Source: Agapetus fuscipes (taxonomy: Eukaryota; Arthropoda; Insecta; Trichoptera; Glossosomatidae). Taken from it: a stretch of DNA of 64,000 bases. The stretch covers positions 62,001 through 126,000 of the forward strand of contig OX637339.1 of NCBI GenBank assembly GCA_951799405.1, read 5' to 3'. The notes under the pieces were generated by a model. It was not told the DNA's origin, did not search any database, and was given only the letters and a program-made list of their open reading frames with translations. Positions 28,334-39,954 of the stretch are shown in pieces. Made by a program: the position numbers and the translations under genes. Position 1 is the stretch's first letter, and every line of letters starts with the position of its first letter.

Positions 28334-28906
28334 AACCTAGCCTCAGGCTAAAAAACAAAAGGTTACTAACAACTAAGTTATCGACCGGACTAAAATGAGA
28401 GACCAAAATAAAAACGAAAATTGCCGGAGAATTCTGTTTATTAAAAAACAGCTAGAAATTCGAAGTTGTACAAATTTTCAATATAAAAGTGTGAAACTTA
28501 AATGTTTATTTCCAAAAAAAAGAAACATGATGAAATAAAGTTTTCAGCTTGTGAAAGTTTCTCGTTAGGTACCTACTGACAGAAATCATTTTGTTTTCGA
28601 TGAGTCCGTAATTACAGTTCGCCCTGGTTGGCGGCAGTTCTGCCGCCACAGGAAGGAAATTTATTCAGATTCTTTTTTGTTTCGACTCTTCCGACCCGCG
28701 CAAGAGCAACTTTTAACATGTTTCTGCGAATTTAAATTGAATTGAAACAAAGACAATGTTTTTATTTTATCTGAGTATCTGCGACCTAGATAACTAGGAC
28801 AATAGTTTTTAGTTGAAATTGCGGCCAAAAATTTATATTTTTCTGTTTTTACTTTATATGTTGGACAGTGATTGTTTTTTTTTACATCAACATTCTAGTC
28901 GATACA
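28334..28906. other. Intronic sequence without recognised features
   Basis: A SINE-A head remnant (AGTTATCGACCGGACTAAAA) is visible near 28376; otherwise nothing recognised. Confidence 0.4.
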
Positions 28907-29204
28907 GTCAGGTCGACAGCTCAGTTGGTAGAGCGCTTGCATTCCATACCGAGAGCAAGCGTTCGAATACTATCAAGGGTGACACAAATAATTAATCCTA
29001 AATAAAATACCGGCAAAATTTACTCAGCCCTCACAATAAATGAGAACCAGCCCCCTCTGGAGCTGTAAAAACCCCACTCCGATTGAAGTGGTTGGCGTAA
29101 GGCCAGCCCCCTTACCTGTAAAATAAGTAGGTTCCACTCACCACATGCGTTTCCTTCGGTGATAACGTAGCAAGAAGTTACTGTATATGTGTAGCTTTGT
29201 AACG
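28907..29204 (+). repeat. SINE-A, nearly complete
   Basis: A box GACAGCTCAGTTGGTAGAGC, weak B box, full body to GTATATGTGTAGCTTTG. Confidence 0.8.
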
Positions 29205-29844
29205 TTAGTAGCATAAAACATCAATAAAAGCGTCCTCCTTTGTGGTAAGAATCAGAGAGAAAACATTAGAAAATTTTGTACTTTTAACAAACTTGTATAA
29301 ATTAGAACACCTAGAGTTACATCATCATCATCATCAATGGCATGCGTAGGTCTTGGCCTCCACGATCGACCCAAACTGGTAGAACGCAAAGACCGTCGCG
29401 CCGCATTGATAACCATCCTCGAGAATGCTTTCTGCTCGTGAATGCGAAACGTCGTAAGTTATAAAAACATACTTTGAACCAAAAAAACTCAAAAATATTT
29501 TTTAATCAAATTGAATTCATTCAACAAAATATTTTATATCACAATATGTTTTTACAACGATGTACCCGTATCTTAATTTACATAGCGCCAAGTGTTTTGA
29601 ATATATTGATGGCTCCTCAGGGAGCTTCAGATATTTTTCTATTGCTCCTTGAGTGCTCTCATCTCTTTGTGATGTTGCCCCATTAAATATTCAACATTCT
29701 CTACTTTCTATATAAAAAAAACGGGGAATATTTTGTTGTATTGTTTTTACTTTGAAGTCGGGAAATCGAAGATTGGAGCAGCTTTTGGAAAGTGGATCTC
29801 CTGAGGTACATTAGAAACACACTGTACCTTTAGGTTTCTAATCT
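29205..29844. other. Intronic sequence without recognised features
   Basis: 29315-29340 is a short CAT microsatellite. No gene or repeat family otherwise recognised. Confidence 0.4.
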
Positions 29845-30088
29845 TATCTAATCTAAGTTGCAAAGATATGTTACATTGGAGATTCACATTACATGCATTG
29901 TCACAACCAGACACGTACAAGTTCGCGCTTGCACATGCCACATGTAAACCTACAACATAAAAACCAAATCTCAAATGGACATACACCCTGCAACTCTTGC
30001 CGTCCTTCCCTGAGACAGGGGTGACTTTGGCAAAGTGAACCATTTTTACAGCATGGGTGGTCAGCCGCATACCAACCTTACTTAATGT
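29845..30088 (-). repeat. LINE 3'-tail repeat (T), copy 3
   Basis: Complete tail including the TTAGAT end at 29845. Confidence 0.85.
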
Positions 30089-30297
30089 TAAGGTTCTTGT
30101 TTTCCTAAAGGTTCTTGTTTTATCGTGCCGTGGCTTCTACTTAATGAAAAGACCTTCCGCCACTTGGGAAAACATGTAGGTTTGAATGAGCGTCCATGTG
30201 CTGTGGTTGCTTCTGACTCGTACATACAGGACGTGTATGGGGAGAGCTTGAGCATACTTATTTTATTATTTTCTCTATCTAAGCAGATAAAAATAAC

Positions 30298-30623
30298 GCA
30301 ACTAAGCTAAATATATAGTGCAATTTCTTGCCTTTGTTATCTCCGTAAAGGTCGCATGTGGCAGTTCGGGACCTAGTTATTTTTACGGGTAATGGGGCCA
30401 GCCTTACACCAACCACTTTCAGTTGATGTAGGGGTTTCTCAGCTCTCGGAGAGCTGGTTCTCATTTCTCATGAAGGCTGAGTACATCCTTGCCGGTATTA
30501 TATTTTTGGTTTTGAATTAAACACTGAAACGGAAAATCGTTTCTGAAACTCTCGACGGGATTCGAACCCGATCTCTCGGCATGGAATGCAAGCACTCTAC
30601 CAACTGAGCTATCGATCGGACCG
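30298..30623 (-). repeat. SINE-A, nearly complete
   Basis: tRNA-like head at the right (GAGCTATCGATCGG on the plus strand, GGATTCGAACC inside), body to GCAACTAAGCTAAAT. Confidence 0.8.
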
Positions 30624-30989
30624 GAACGAACTTGATTTTTAGAAAATGTATTATGAGAACAGATTGTTGTTTTGTATATGTGTCAGTTGCTATAAAACTG
30701 TCTAGCAAGCTGGTATTATTTCAAAATGAAAATGGACGTCACAATAAGGACAAAGCCATAAAGCATGCAGAACCCCAGTATAAAATTCAACCATGACTTT
30801 ACCAAAAAATATCTGGAAAATCAAAACGTTCACCAGAGATGCTGCTCTAGATTCCATACACTATTGGTAGACGCTATGATGGAGCATAAAGTTTGGAGTG
30901 ACAGGATAGACCGGCACAGTGACAAAACGACACATGATAGAACATCACAAACTATACATATGTACATTTATTTTGCTTTCACACGCCGT

Positions 30990-31235
30990 GACTTATAGGT
31001 TGGTATGAAGCTGACCACCCATACTGTAAAAAATGGTTCACTTTGCCAATGTCACCCCTGTTTCAGGGAAAGTCGGCATGAGTTGCAGGGCTTATGTTCA
31101 TTTGAGATTGGGTTTTTTATATTGTAGGTCCACATGCGGCATGTGTGAGCGCGAAATTATGATTGCCTGCTTGTGGGAATGCATTTAATATAAATCTCAA
31201 ATGATACATATCTTTGCAGCTTAGATTTAGATTTA
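30990..31235 (+). repeat. LINE 3'-tail repeat (T), copy 4
   Basis: GTGACTTATAGGTTGGTATG to the TTAGATTTAGA end. Confidence 0.85.
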
Positions 31236-31514
31236 GACATGCCATATGCTACTCCTTCGGGGATAACGCGGTTTGTTCTTTATGTGCTGCTTGTTTAGGT
31301 TTTTTTAAATCTAATATTGATAATTGGTAGCGTTTATTTTTTTTATAAGCTTTACCAAAGAGTAATATATATGCATGAGTTCCATTATCTCATGTCTCAC
31401 TTTATTGCCATGCCGTATGGTGTTTTCTGCTTTGTGATGTTTTGTTATGTGATGTTTTTTCATGTGCCATTTATGGTATGTTATGTTTCAGGTAAATCAT
31501 GTTTTATCATGATA

Positions 31515-31690
31515 GTCCGGTCGATAGGTCAGTTGGTAGAGTGCTTGGATTCCATGCCGAGAGCTCGGATTCAAATTCCACCGGGAGTGTCAGAAACGAT
31601 TGTTTATTTCAAAACTTAAATTAAAAAAAAAACCGACAAGGCTTACTCAACCTTCACAATAAATAAATACCAGCCCCCTCGGGAACTTAC
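31515..31690 (+). repeat. SINE-A, 3'-truncated
   Basis: GTCCGGTCGATAGGTCAGTT head and the first part of the body (ACTCAACCTTCACAATAA); stops near CGGGAACTTAC. Confidence 0.75.
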
Positions 31691-32071
31691 ATTACAGATC
31701 AGCCACCATTTTTTTCGGTCCTTGAATATTTCTTTCATTTCATCCACTGTTTACTGTAATTGTGTTGTTCTTTTATGTTTTGTTCTTTCATATGCCATTC
31801 TGTCACGTGTCGTAATGTGTCGTTTTGTCCCTGTGTCGTTCTTAATGGAACCAGAGTGTGTGTATACTTGTGTTGTGAAGGTACAGGTAGAGACTCTGAC
31901 ATTCGGACTGGGGGTATTATGTTGTGAACGATGCTGGCAGTAAGGCTGAAGGTTTCCGGGAATTCCTAGGAAAATGGGTCACGAAAGCGAGACAAAAATA
32001 CCAAATAATATATTTTAGATAAATTGTTGCTACTAAAAACATTTTATTTAGGAGGGCGATCTTTGCCTTTA

Positions 32072-32590
32072 ATCTATCCATAATCTAAGTTGCAAAGAAA
32101 TATTCCAATTTGTATTAAATGCATGCCCACAAAGAGACACGTGTAAGTTCGCGGTCATACATTTTTTTTAAGAAATCCTGTGCGGGAGACTCCCTAGATT
32201 CTAGAGACTCTAGGGGTCTATGACACTTGTTGTAGTTCTGGAAAGGTGTACGAGCTTGGTCGTCGCTACAAAGCGCCAATACTCAAGCAAGACCCATTTG
32301 CTGTAAGGCTCGATGGACCTTTGGTGACCGGTCATTGGTTTATGAATTTTTCAACTCAGCGAAGAACAAATTTGAAAATATAAATGGTATATTTTTTGTG
32401 CTCCGCCGGGATTCGAACCCGCAACCTTTCCATTCAGTGTCCGCAGTGTTACCACTGAGCTACGGACCGGTCATATATACATGGTGCATGTGGACTTAAT
32501 AACCCAGTCTGTAATGACCATAAACGCTGAAACTCTTGCCGACTATTCCTGAAACAGTGGTGACATTGGCAAAGTGAACCATTCGTCTGA
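32072..32590 (-). repeat. LINE 3' tail (T) split by a SINE-B insertion
   Basis: Tail sequence at 32072-32161 (ATCTAAGTTGCAAAG, AAATGCATGCCCACA) resumes at 32505-32590 (CTGAAACAGTGGTGACATTG). Between them is a SINE-B copy and short filler. Confidence 0.7.
32240..32475 (-). repeat. SINE-B (second tRNA-like family)
   Basis: The sense strand begins at 32475 with ACCGGTCCGTAGCTCAGTGG, has GGGTTCGAATCCCGGCGGAG as B box, then CAAAAAATATACCATTTATA, AGGTCCATCGAGCC and AGCGACGACCAAG. This family differs from SINE-A in its head and body. Here it stands alone. Confidence 0.8.
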
Positions 32591-32618
32591 TCTGATATAT
32601 ATTCTGATCTGATATATA

Positions 32619-33358
32619 TACGCTATAATTATAATATAGACATTTAATAGAAGTGGGCCAAGATGAGAGCCCTGAAGTACACAACAAGATGATGGGACTT
32701 ACACATGTAATATTCGTTGTTTATAATGAAGTAATAGTGAAAATCAGATAATAAAAGAGTAAAAGGAATGGTAGAGTGGACGTGTCGGAAGCAATTAGTA
32801 GAGCGATGCTTTGCAGTGTTGTGTGTGGCAATAATATGTTACACTGGCATACAAGGGTCTCTATCCTTTATGGAGAGATTAGATGTGATGTGGCTTATAG
32901 ACTTTCAAATGATGTATACTTTGTGACCTAATAGAGAAATATGATAGAGAAGAGAGCGCATAATAAAAGTGGAGAGGTAATGGAATATGAGTCAATTAGT
33001 AGAATAATGCGATTTAGCATAGCTAGTCAGCAGAAAGCGTAGATTTTACATTTTTGTAAGAACGTTCTAAATAAAATAAAGGCGTTAAATGGTGATTGGC
33101 CAAGATGAGAGCCTTGAGGTACACCAGACAGTGATTTGGGTTTTAAGCCATAAAATAAAAGTGATAAAATAAAATACGTAATGAAACGCTAGAAAGAAAT
33201 GATGGTTTGTTAGTGTAGCATCTATTAGTAGAATGTTCCTTTGTAGACCTCACGTTAAGAATTTTTATCTCCACTTTATCTTCCAAACCAATACCTTTGC
33301 AGGTTCGAGAAATCCAACCTATAGAATGTGTGATGTTTATAATAAGAGCTTTTCGCAG
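32619..33358. repeat. 740-bp direct repeat, copy 2
   Basis: Appears identical to 23428-24167; the flanks differ on both sides (ATATA before, GGGTTTCGTGG after). Confidence 0.85.
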
Positions 33359-33359
33359 G

Positions 33360-33690
33360 GGTTTCGTGGGGTTCTTTTAATTAAATTGCGATTTAAATTT
33401 ATTTCACAAGATTCATTTTTTACAATATAGGTTACAATGTACTGTTCACTCTTCACTCCCTGCCTGTAGTCTTCGCGTTACAATGGTCAAAGCGACTCTG
33501 TTCGTCGCACATAATCTTTACTCGTATTTATATGTGCGGCAGAGACGAGTCCTGCATGTTCGAGAACAGGGTAGATACTTCCATAATGGATTATATTAGA
33601 GCATTGTTCCACACTATACCAGAGACATCACACACACCAACCAGCGTGCCTAGGCTCACATCCACACGAGCTCATACGTTCGTAACAATA
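33360..33690. repeat. Possible LTR-like remnant
   Basis: GGGTTCTTTTAATTAAA and ACAATGTACTG recur in similar order at 47285-47360 and the right edge reads GTTCGTAACAATA, as in gypsy LTR ends. Weak; no TSD found. Confidence 0.3.
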
Positions 33691-33947
33691 TGAATGGTAT
33701 ATTTTTTGTGACCTCCTCGTATCTGACTCATACTTGTGTAAATGCTGAAGTGTAACATTATCCAGGACTCGCGTCTAATATTATGATTTACTTCCATTAC
33801 GCTAGTTGCATGCGGGACAATACAAGCAATAACGATTGTGCAAGAGCGCAATTGAGATATAATATTGAGTGGAGACGAAACTAGCTTACGGCATTGTAAC
33901 ATGCTATGAGACAAACCTGTCGACCACAGCGCTGTCAAACACCATGT

Positions 33948-34150
33948 CTATAATCTATAATCTAAGTGGCAAAGATAAATTAACATTTAAAATTCATATT
34001 CAATGCATGTCAAGAAACAGACTATTGTAAGCTCGCGCTTACAAATGCTGCATGGGTACTTAAAAATTAAAATCTAACATGAACATTAACCCTGAAACTT
34101 TTACCGACCATGTCTGAAAAAGGGGAGACGTGACTGGTATAAGTTAAGGA
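33948..34150 (-). repeat. LINE 3'-tail repeat (T), diverged copy
   Basis: TATAATCTAAGTGGCAAAGA then AAATGCTGCATG and GTCTGAAAAAGGGGAGACGT. Confidence 0.7.
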
Positions 34151-34171
34151 TTAATTAATAATCATGTCAAT

Positions 34172-34471
34172 TTCGATCGATAGATCAGTTGGTAGAATGC
34201 TTGAATTCCATGCCGAGATCTCGGGTTCGAATCCCACCGAGGGTGTCAGAAATGATTTCCCGTTTCGGTGTTTATTTCAAACTCAAATTAAAGTACCGGC
34301 AAGGTTTACTCAGCCTTCACTATGAATTAGAACCAGCCCCTTCGGGAGCTGAGAAACACCCTCTTCAACTGAAGTGTCGGCTCCTTTACCTTTAAAAATA
34401 AATAGGTTGAACTTCGCACATGCGACACCTTCTGAGAAAACACGATAAGAAGTTACACTATACGCGTGGAT
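34172..34471 (+). repeat. SINE-A, nearly complete
   Basis: GATCGATAGATCAGTTGGTA head, GGGTTCGAATCCC B box, body through TTACACTATACGCG. Confidence 0.8.
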
Positions 34472-35401
34472 TAGAAGCGTATTACTAGCTCCATATTGTG
34501 TTTTGCCACCCAATAATTTCACATTCCGTTATATTTCATTAGGACATATTGTTTCCTTCAAAACAATAAAAAAACACCTGCGCACAACGTTCGTACAGAC
34601 ATGAATTTCAAAACTGCCAAATTTCTGGAAACATTTCTCAGCAAAAGCCATTTTTTTTGTTTGGAATTAAATCAGACTGCAAACATCTTTGTTCTCCTTG
34701 TAACTAAGGACGATTTGTGGTTAAATACGTTGAAATGGATATTTAAGCGTCTATTTTCGTTAAATTTAGTTTCTAGTCCACAGATATTTAAGTCAATATG
34801 CAGCGCAGAGTTATTGCTACTGGACTCTTATTGTATGGTATTCTCTAGGGATGGGCGATATATCAAAAACATATTTTAAAAAATATCAATACTTTCGTCA
34901 ATATTAAAAATATCGATATTTTTACTTGAAATGCGTTTCTACTCCCCCTCTCTGTGGACTACTCTTTATGGAGGCCATTTATTTTACTTTGCAAATCGCG
35001 TGCCTATTCCCCTCTACCTCTCCGCCCACGGTGTTCTTGAGACGAAATTTTCAGATGCTCCCCGCCAGCGACCGATATTTGTTTTCAAAAGTTTGTATTA
35101 TTTTTGAAATTTGCTTTTCCACCTCACTCCCCATCGATGAAATTTTGAGACGTTCCCCTATATAAATATAGCTATATCAATAGAGTAGTCCAATTGCAAA
35201 TTATACGTAACGTAGTGAGTTTTTGAATAGTATAATAAAATACACAATAGCATTTTTTAAATCCAATTTAATGACATCAAAGACAAAAACAAAATATTTT
35301 TTAACATAGCGCTGTTTGCAATTGGACTACTCAATAGATCAATAGTTTTTTCTTCGATATATCGCCACGCTATAGGTACAACTGAATAAGTGCTAATTCA
35401 C

Positions 35402-35890
35402 TAATCTAATCTAATCTAAGTTGCAAAGATATGTTACATTGGAGATTCACATTACATGCATTCTCACAACCAGACACGTTCAAGTTCGCGCTTGCACATG
35501 CCTCATGTGAACCTACGGCATAAAAACCAAATCTCCAATGGACATACACCCTGCAACTCTTGCCGTCCTTCTCTGAGACAGGGGTTACATTGGCAAAGTG
35601 AACCATTTGTACAGCATGGGTGGTCAGCCTCATACCAACCTATAAGTCAAGGAACATACACGACATATTACATTTTATACATCACTAAATAATAATATCT
35701 ATGGACAAAAAAAAACAGAAAACAAATTCCAATTTAATAAACCCTAGCCGCCAACATTACAGATCAACCACCATTTCTTTCTGTCCTTACATACTTCTTT
35801 CATTTCCTCCAGAGTCATAACCTTCTTCATACAGGCTCTTCTTTTATTATGACTCTGGATATTCTATTCATTCGCAATTTCGGATATTAA
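35402..35890 (-). repeat. LINE 3' end with part of ORF2 tail, inside the hAT-like element
   Basis: The tail (T) plus the upstream 3' UTR (AACATTACAGATCAACCACC) and the start of the ORF2 C-terminus (TTTCATTTCCTCCAGAGTCA on the plus strand). 5' break close to 35890, then the CACTGATTTGAGAAATCG flank. Confidence 0.8.
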
Positions 35891-35982
35891 TTGATTCGAA
35901 CACTGATTTGAGAAATCGTAGATATAACATTTTATTGTGTATAACTCGTCACAGTAAGTGAACTAATTATAAGGAGGTCTAT

Positions 35983-36233
35983 AATATAATCTATAATCTA
36001 AGTTGCAAAGATATATTTACATTTAAAGCTCATATCAAATGCATGCTCACAAACAAACACGTGTAGTTCGCGTTTACAAATGCTGAATGTGTACGTACAA
36101 ATTAAATCCAAATCTCAAATGAACATAAGCCCTACAACTTTTGCCGACCTTCCCTGACACAGGGGGGACATTGGCAAAGTGAACCATTTTTTACAGGTCA
36201 GCCTCATACCAACCTATAAGTCAAGGAATCATG
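35983..36233 (-). repeat. LINE 3'-tail repeat (T), second copy in the hAT-like element
   Basis: TATAATCTAAGTTGCAAAGA to TACCAACCTATAAGTCAAGG. Confidence 0.8.
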
Positions 36234-36429
36234 AAAAAATTCTAAGCAACAGGACTTTTTGATAGTCATATCTTGTAGAAAATAGGAAAAGACGTGCATT
36301 TTTCTGAGAAACTTATGTTGGCTTTATTTGTAACTTATTCAGTTTAACCATTAAGGTATCCATAATTCGATAGTGTTTCGAAATATCGATATTTTTATTC
36401 TCATTTTCCCATCTCTAGTACTCTCCAGA

Positions 36430-36780
36430 CCCTGCAGGAATTCCGTATACAATAATAAACATGGACCAATAACAAACATTTATACATCACTACTGGCTTT
36501 CTTTATAGGATTTCTATGAAATAAACCTTTACTTTTGTATTATTGTGTTGAACGAGACAAATGAAAAGAACTATTGCAGAAATTTAATAAAAATATTAAC
36601 AGGGTTAAAGAACTAGTAGTGCAAAAATAATCAAAATACAAAACTCAATTTGAATATCCAAACAATTATTGTTTTATTATTAAAAGTTCATTCCGAAAAT
36701 TAAGATAATATTTTTTTTGTCTTAGCAATATTTTCTAAATAAGAGAACTCCGTTAAAAGCTGTTTGTGGTCTCACCTGAC
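36430..36780. other. Intronic sequence without recognised features
   Basis: AT-rich; nothing recognised. Confidence 0.4.
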
Positions 36781-36782
36781 TA

Positions 36783-37079
36783 AACTACACTTGTAGTGTA
36801 ACTTGTTGCAGCTTAATCCCTGAAGGAGTCGCATGTGGCGAGTCAAACCTATTTTTTTTACAGGTTAGTTGGCCGGCCTCACGCTAACCGCTTCAGTTAA
36901 AGCGGGGGTTTCCCAACTTTCGTGGGGGCTGGCACTCATTTCTGGTGAAGGATGAGCAAACCTTGCTGGTATTATAATTTCGGGTTTGAAATAAACACCG
37001 AAACGGCAAATAATTTCTAAACAAACCCGAGCACTCGGCATGGAATGCAAGCACGCTTACACAATGAAATATCAGTTTG
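36783..37079 (-). repeat. SINE-A, diverged full-length copy
   Basis: Body words CTACACTTGTAGTGTAACTT, GAAGGAGTCGCATGTGGCG and GAAATAAACACCGAAACGG are kept; the tRNA-like head is degraded. Confidence 0.75.
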
Positions 37080-37188
37080 CCTTTCCGTACTAACCCGGCC
37101 GTATGATGTCATTTTTTTTTGTACCTATTTGGAATTTTATGGAGTATATTATTTAATATTTCCTAATACAACAAAGAGCGGTAAGTAT

Positions 37189-37618
37189 TGTTATGTAAAT
37201 AACAAATACATATAAATGTTAGATAGGTAGGTGTATTAGTTATAGCCGATGAGAGTTGGAGTAATTATTATAGGTACCTAGGGTACAGAGACATTCAATT
37301 TTACAAATTTATTAAGTATTCAAGTTCTGGAAGGTTTCAGAAAAATTGGCTTCTAGTAACTACTATCTTTGGGAGTATAAAGGGCTGCAAGCGGCTTGCA
37401 GCAGTCAGTTTATATACGACGCTCTGCTTTTGAACAAGAAAGACATTGTAAGTGAAAGTGAACCAACTGTGAAATAAATGTAAATAGCTTAACCATAAAT
37501 GTGAATTGTTAAAACTAAATATAAATTGTTAAAGAAATCTAAGTGTAAAATAAATATCCTGTAAAGAAGACCAGTTTTATTTTTATTTGAAGACTTTTTG
37601 AACCCTAAAAACACAACA
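37189..37618 (+). repeat. Solo gypsy-type LTR with TSD GTAT
   Basis: Starts TGTTATGTAAATAAC and ends GAACCCTAAAAACACAACA, with TSD GTAT at 37185-37188 and 37619-37622. It shares its ends and the AGAAGACC...GAACCCTA 3' part with the gypsy LTRs but is clearly diverged in the middle. It arose by LTR-LTR recombination. Confidence 0.9.
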
Positions 37619-37622
37619 GTAT

Positions 37623-38117
37623 TCGCACAATTCTTGCTGTCACTGAAAATTTCATGGAAAAAGTAATGAATATAAAAATATGATATCTCAAATGAAAAAA
37701 AAAAAAAAAACAAAATAATTACTAATTATAATTTCGATTATGGTTCAACGACGATATATTTTTTTTGGAAAGCTGTTGTATTTTTCAAAAGCTTTGAAAT
37801 GAAAAATACCTGAACGCGTAATGAGAAATTTTTCATTTACAAAGGTGTATAATATAATAAATCCAATTGTGTAACAGATATTTTACATAACGACGCGACT
37901 GGGCGCCCAATTCTTTAATATTCAAAGTGAAAATTTTCAGTATTGATTTTTCGTTAATTAAATCTCCTCATAGAGAAAAAAAACTTAATTAATACAGAGT
38001 CCAATTAGGCTGAGAGAGCAGAACGTAGTTAGTATGAGAGATATACACGCGTTTAAAACGTAAAACTACAAAATATTGCGTTAACTCCCCTCGATAGAGT
38101 AAATATAAAAATGTAAG
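37623..38117. other. Intronic sequence without recognised features
   Basis: AT-rich; a 17-base A run near 37694. Nothing else recognised. Confidence 0.4.
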
Positions 38118-38605
38118 ACCGGACCGTAGTCCAGTGGTAACACTTCGGACTCGTGAATGGAACGTTGTGGGTTCGAATCCCGGCGGAGCACAAAATATAT
38201 AATATTTATATTTTCAAATTTGCTCTTCGCTGGGTTGAAAAATTCATAAATCTTTACCAATGATCGGTCACCAAAGGTCCATCCAGCCTTACAGCTACTG
38301 GGTCTTGCCTAAGAATTGGCGCTTTGTAGCGAAGACGACCAAGCTCGTAAAAAGGTCGATAGCTCAATTGTTAGAATGCTTGTATTCCATGCCGAGAGCA
38401 AGGGTTCGATCCCAAGGTGTACTCAGCCTTCACAAGAAATGAGAACCAGCCCCCAGGGAGCTGGGAAACCTCCATTTCAACTGAAAGTGGTTGGTGTGAG
38501 GCTGACCCCCTTACCCGTAAAAATAAGTAGGTCCCGAATCACCACATGCGACCCTTTTAGGGAAACGCAGTTAAGAAGTTATATTATATGTGTAGCTTAG
38601 TTGCG
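38118..38605 (+). repeat. Composite SINE B-A, best complete example
   Basis: SINE-B: CCGTAGTCCAGTGGTAAC (A box), GGGTTCGAATCCCGGCGGAG (B box), body to GCGAAGACGACCAAGCTCGT. At 38346 it passes into SINE-A: AAGGTCGATAGCTCAATTG (A box), GGGTTCGATCCCAAG, body to ATATGTGTAGCTTAGTTGCG. Two tRNA-like heads therefore sit in one unit about 490 bp long. The same order is seen at 25211, 44829 and, on the minus strand, 43798, 56157 and 62640. Confidence 0.85.
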
Positions 38606-38914
38606 ATGGAAGACACAACAGCACTCCGAGGAAGTGATTTAATTTTAGTAAATTTACGCCCGTAGTGTAAAAAACATCACCTTGATTGCGTAAATCGAAA
38701 AATGTATGAAAGTTAAGTCTCTCTGTAGGGGTGCCGTCGTATATTCTATATAAATTTTCGATTTGCGCAATCGAGGTGAGATTTACGCTTTGTTTTATAC
38801 TCGGGGTGCTTTTAAATTAGCACGATCGAGGGGTAGGTATTTAACGTAACGCAATTTCTTATACTAATGATTCTAGGCTCCGAGCTTAAGCTTTTAAAAC
38901 TTATACTCAAATAT

Positions 38915-39290
38915 AGCGTTGACCAAAAATATACGGAAACTGAAACATCGCTTACTTTGAGCGTTTTAGTTATCATACAAATTTTGTTGAGATGCTACGT
39001 TTACGTTTTATACTTGGTTTACTGAAATTCAAGTATAAAACATAAGCTTAAACTAAACGTTAACCATAAATGTAAGAAAACTAAAGCAACGCTTTTATTG
39101 AGCGATTAAGTTATCATACAGGTTTTGGAGAAATGCCACAGTTGGGTTTTACACTTAGCCCGTAATACCGTTAACCAAATTTGTACAGAAACAAGATAAG
39201 CGGCTCTATTGAGCGTGTTAGTTATCATGTACAGATTTTGGTGTAATGCCCCTGTTGGGTTCTATACTTGGTGCAGTAACAGAGCGTCTC
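38915..39290. repeat. Degenerate tandem repeat, about three units of 110-140 bp
   Basis: Each unit has GTTAACCA(T/A)AAATGT-like, GAGCG..TTAGTTATCAT and TGGGTT(T/C)TA(T/C)AC(T/A)TGG-like words. The units are diverged, so the array is old. Confidence 0.55.
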
Positions 39291-39644
39291 AGCGAATGAA
39301 GGAGATAACGCTGTAAATATTGTATTGGGTGTTGCGTTCGTTACGGAGCTAGAGGGGAAATTGAATAAAAACTTTGTAACGCTGTTGATTTATAGTCGGA
39401 GCCTTCCACTCTGGTTGCCCGCACAAGAGGAGACTCACAGGCGACTTGAGTTGAATGCCAGTATAAAGTGCAACGCGAAAATGATCGACTTTAGATGGGA
39501 GTACGTCTCTCTCGAAAATAGTAGTGCATAAATGAAGAAACTTGACAAAGGATAAAATACAAAGGACTAACACCACAAAGGAGCTTCTGCCACCCATTAA
39601 GCAGAGAAAGCTGGTAATAATAAAAATATTAGGCTGATTTATTT
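39291..39644. other. Intronic sequence without recognised features
   Basis: Nothing recognised. Confidence 0.4.
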
Positions 39645-39954
39645 GGTCTAATCTAATCTAATCTTATCTAAGCTGCAAATATATATATCATTTAAGATTT
39701 ATATTAAATGCATTCCCACAAGCAGATAATTTCGCGCTAACACATGCCGCATGTGGACCTACAATATAAAAATCCAATCTCAAATGAACATAAGTCTTGC
39801 AACTCTTGCCGTCCTTCCCTGAAACAGGGGTGACATTGGCAAAGTGAACCAATTTTTTACAGTATGGGTGGTCAGCCGCATAACATAATATAAGTCAAGG
39901 AACATACAATATGACAAATTACATTTTTTTTAAATCAATAAATAACAATATATA

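Larger units (their letters stand above)
34846..36417. mobile_element. hAT-like non-autonomous element carrying two LINE tails
   Basis: The ends are TAGGGATGGG and CCCATCTCTA, short hAT-type inverted repeats. The 8-bp target duplication is GTATTCTC (34838-34845) and GTACTCTC (36418-36425), 7 of 8 matching; eight bp is the hAT rule. The subterminal zone is rich in ATATCGATATTT. Two LINE-tail insertions lie inside. Parts recur near 56880-57640 and 58846-59060. No transposase frame seen. Confidence 0.75.

Noticed and set aside
28907..28980. Functional tRNA genes (this and all other GGTTCGA sites)
   Set aside because: Each is followed by the same SINE body and the heads cannot fold into a full cloverleaf with matched acceptor stem; they are SINE heads.
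23428..33358. The 740-bp repeats as LTRs of a 10-kb element
   Set aside because: No TG...CA ends, no TSD, no PBS or PPT, and no retroelement coding sequence spanning the space between.
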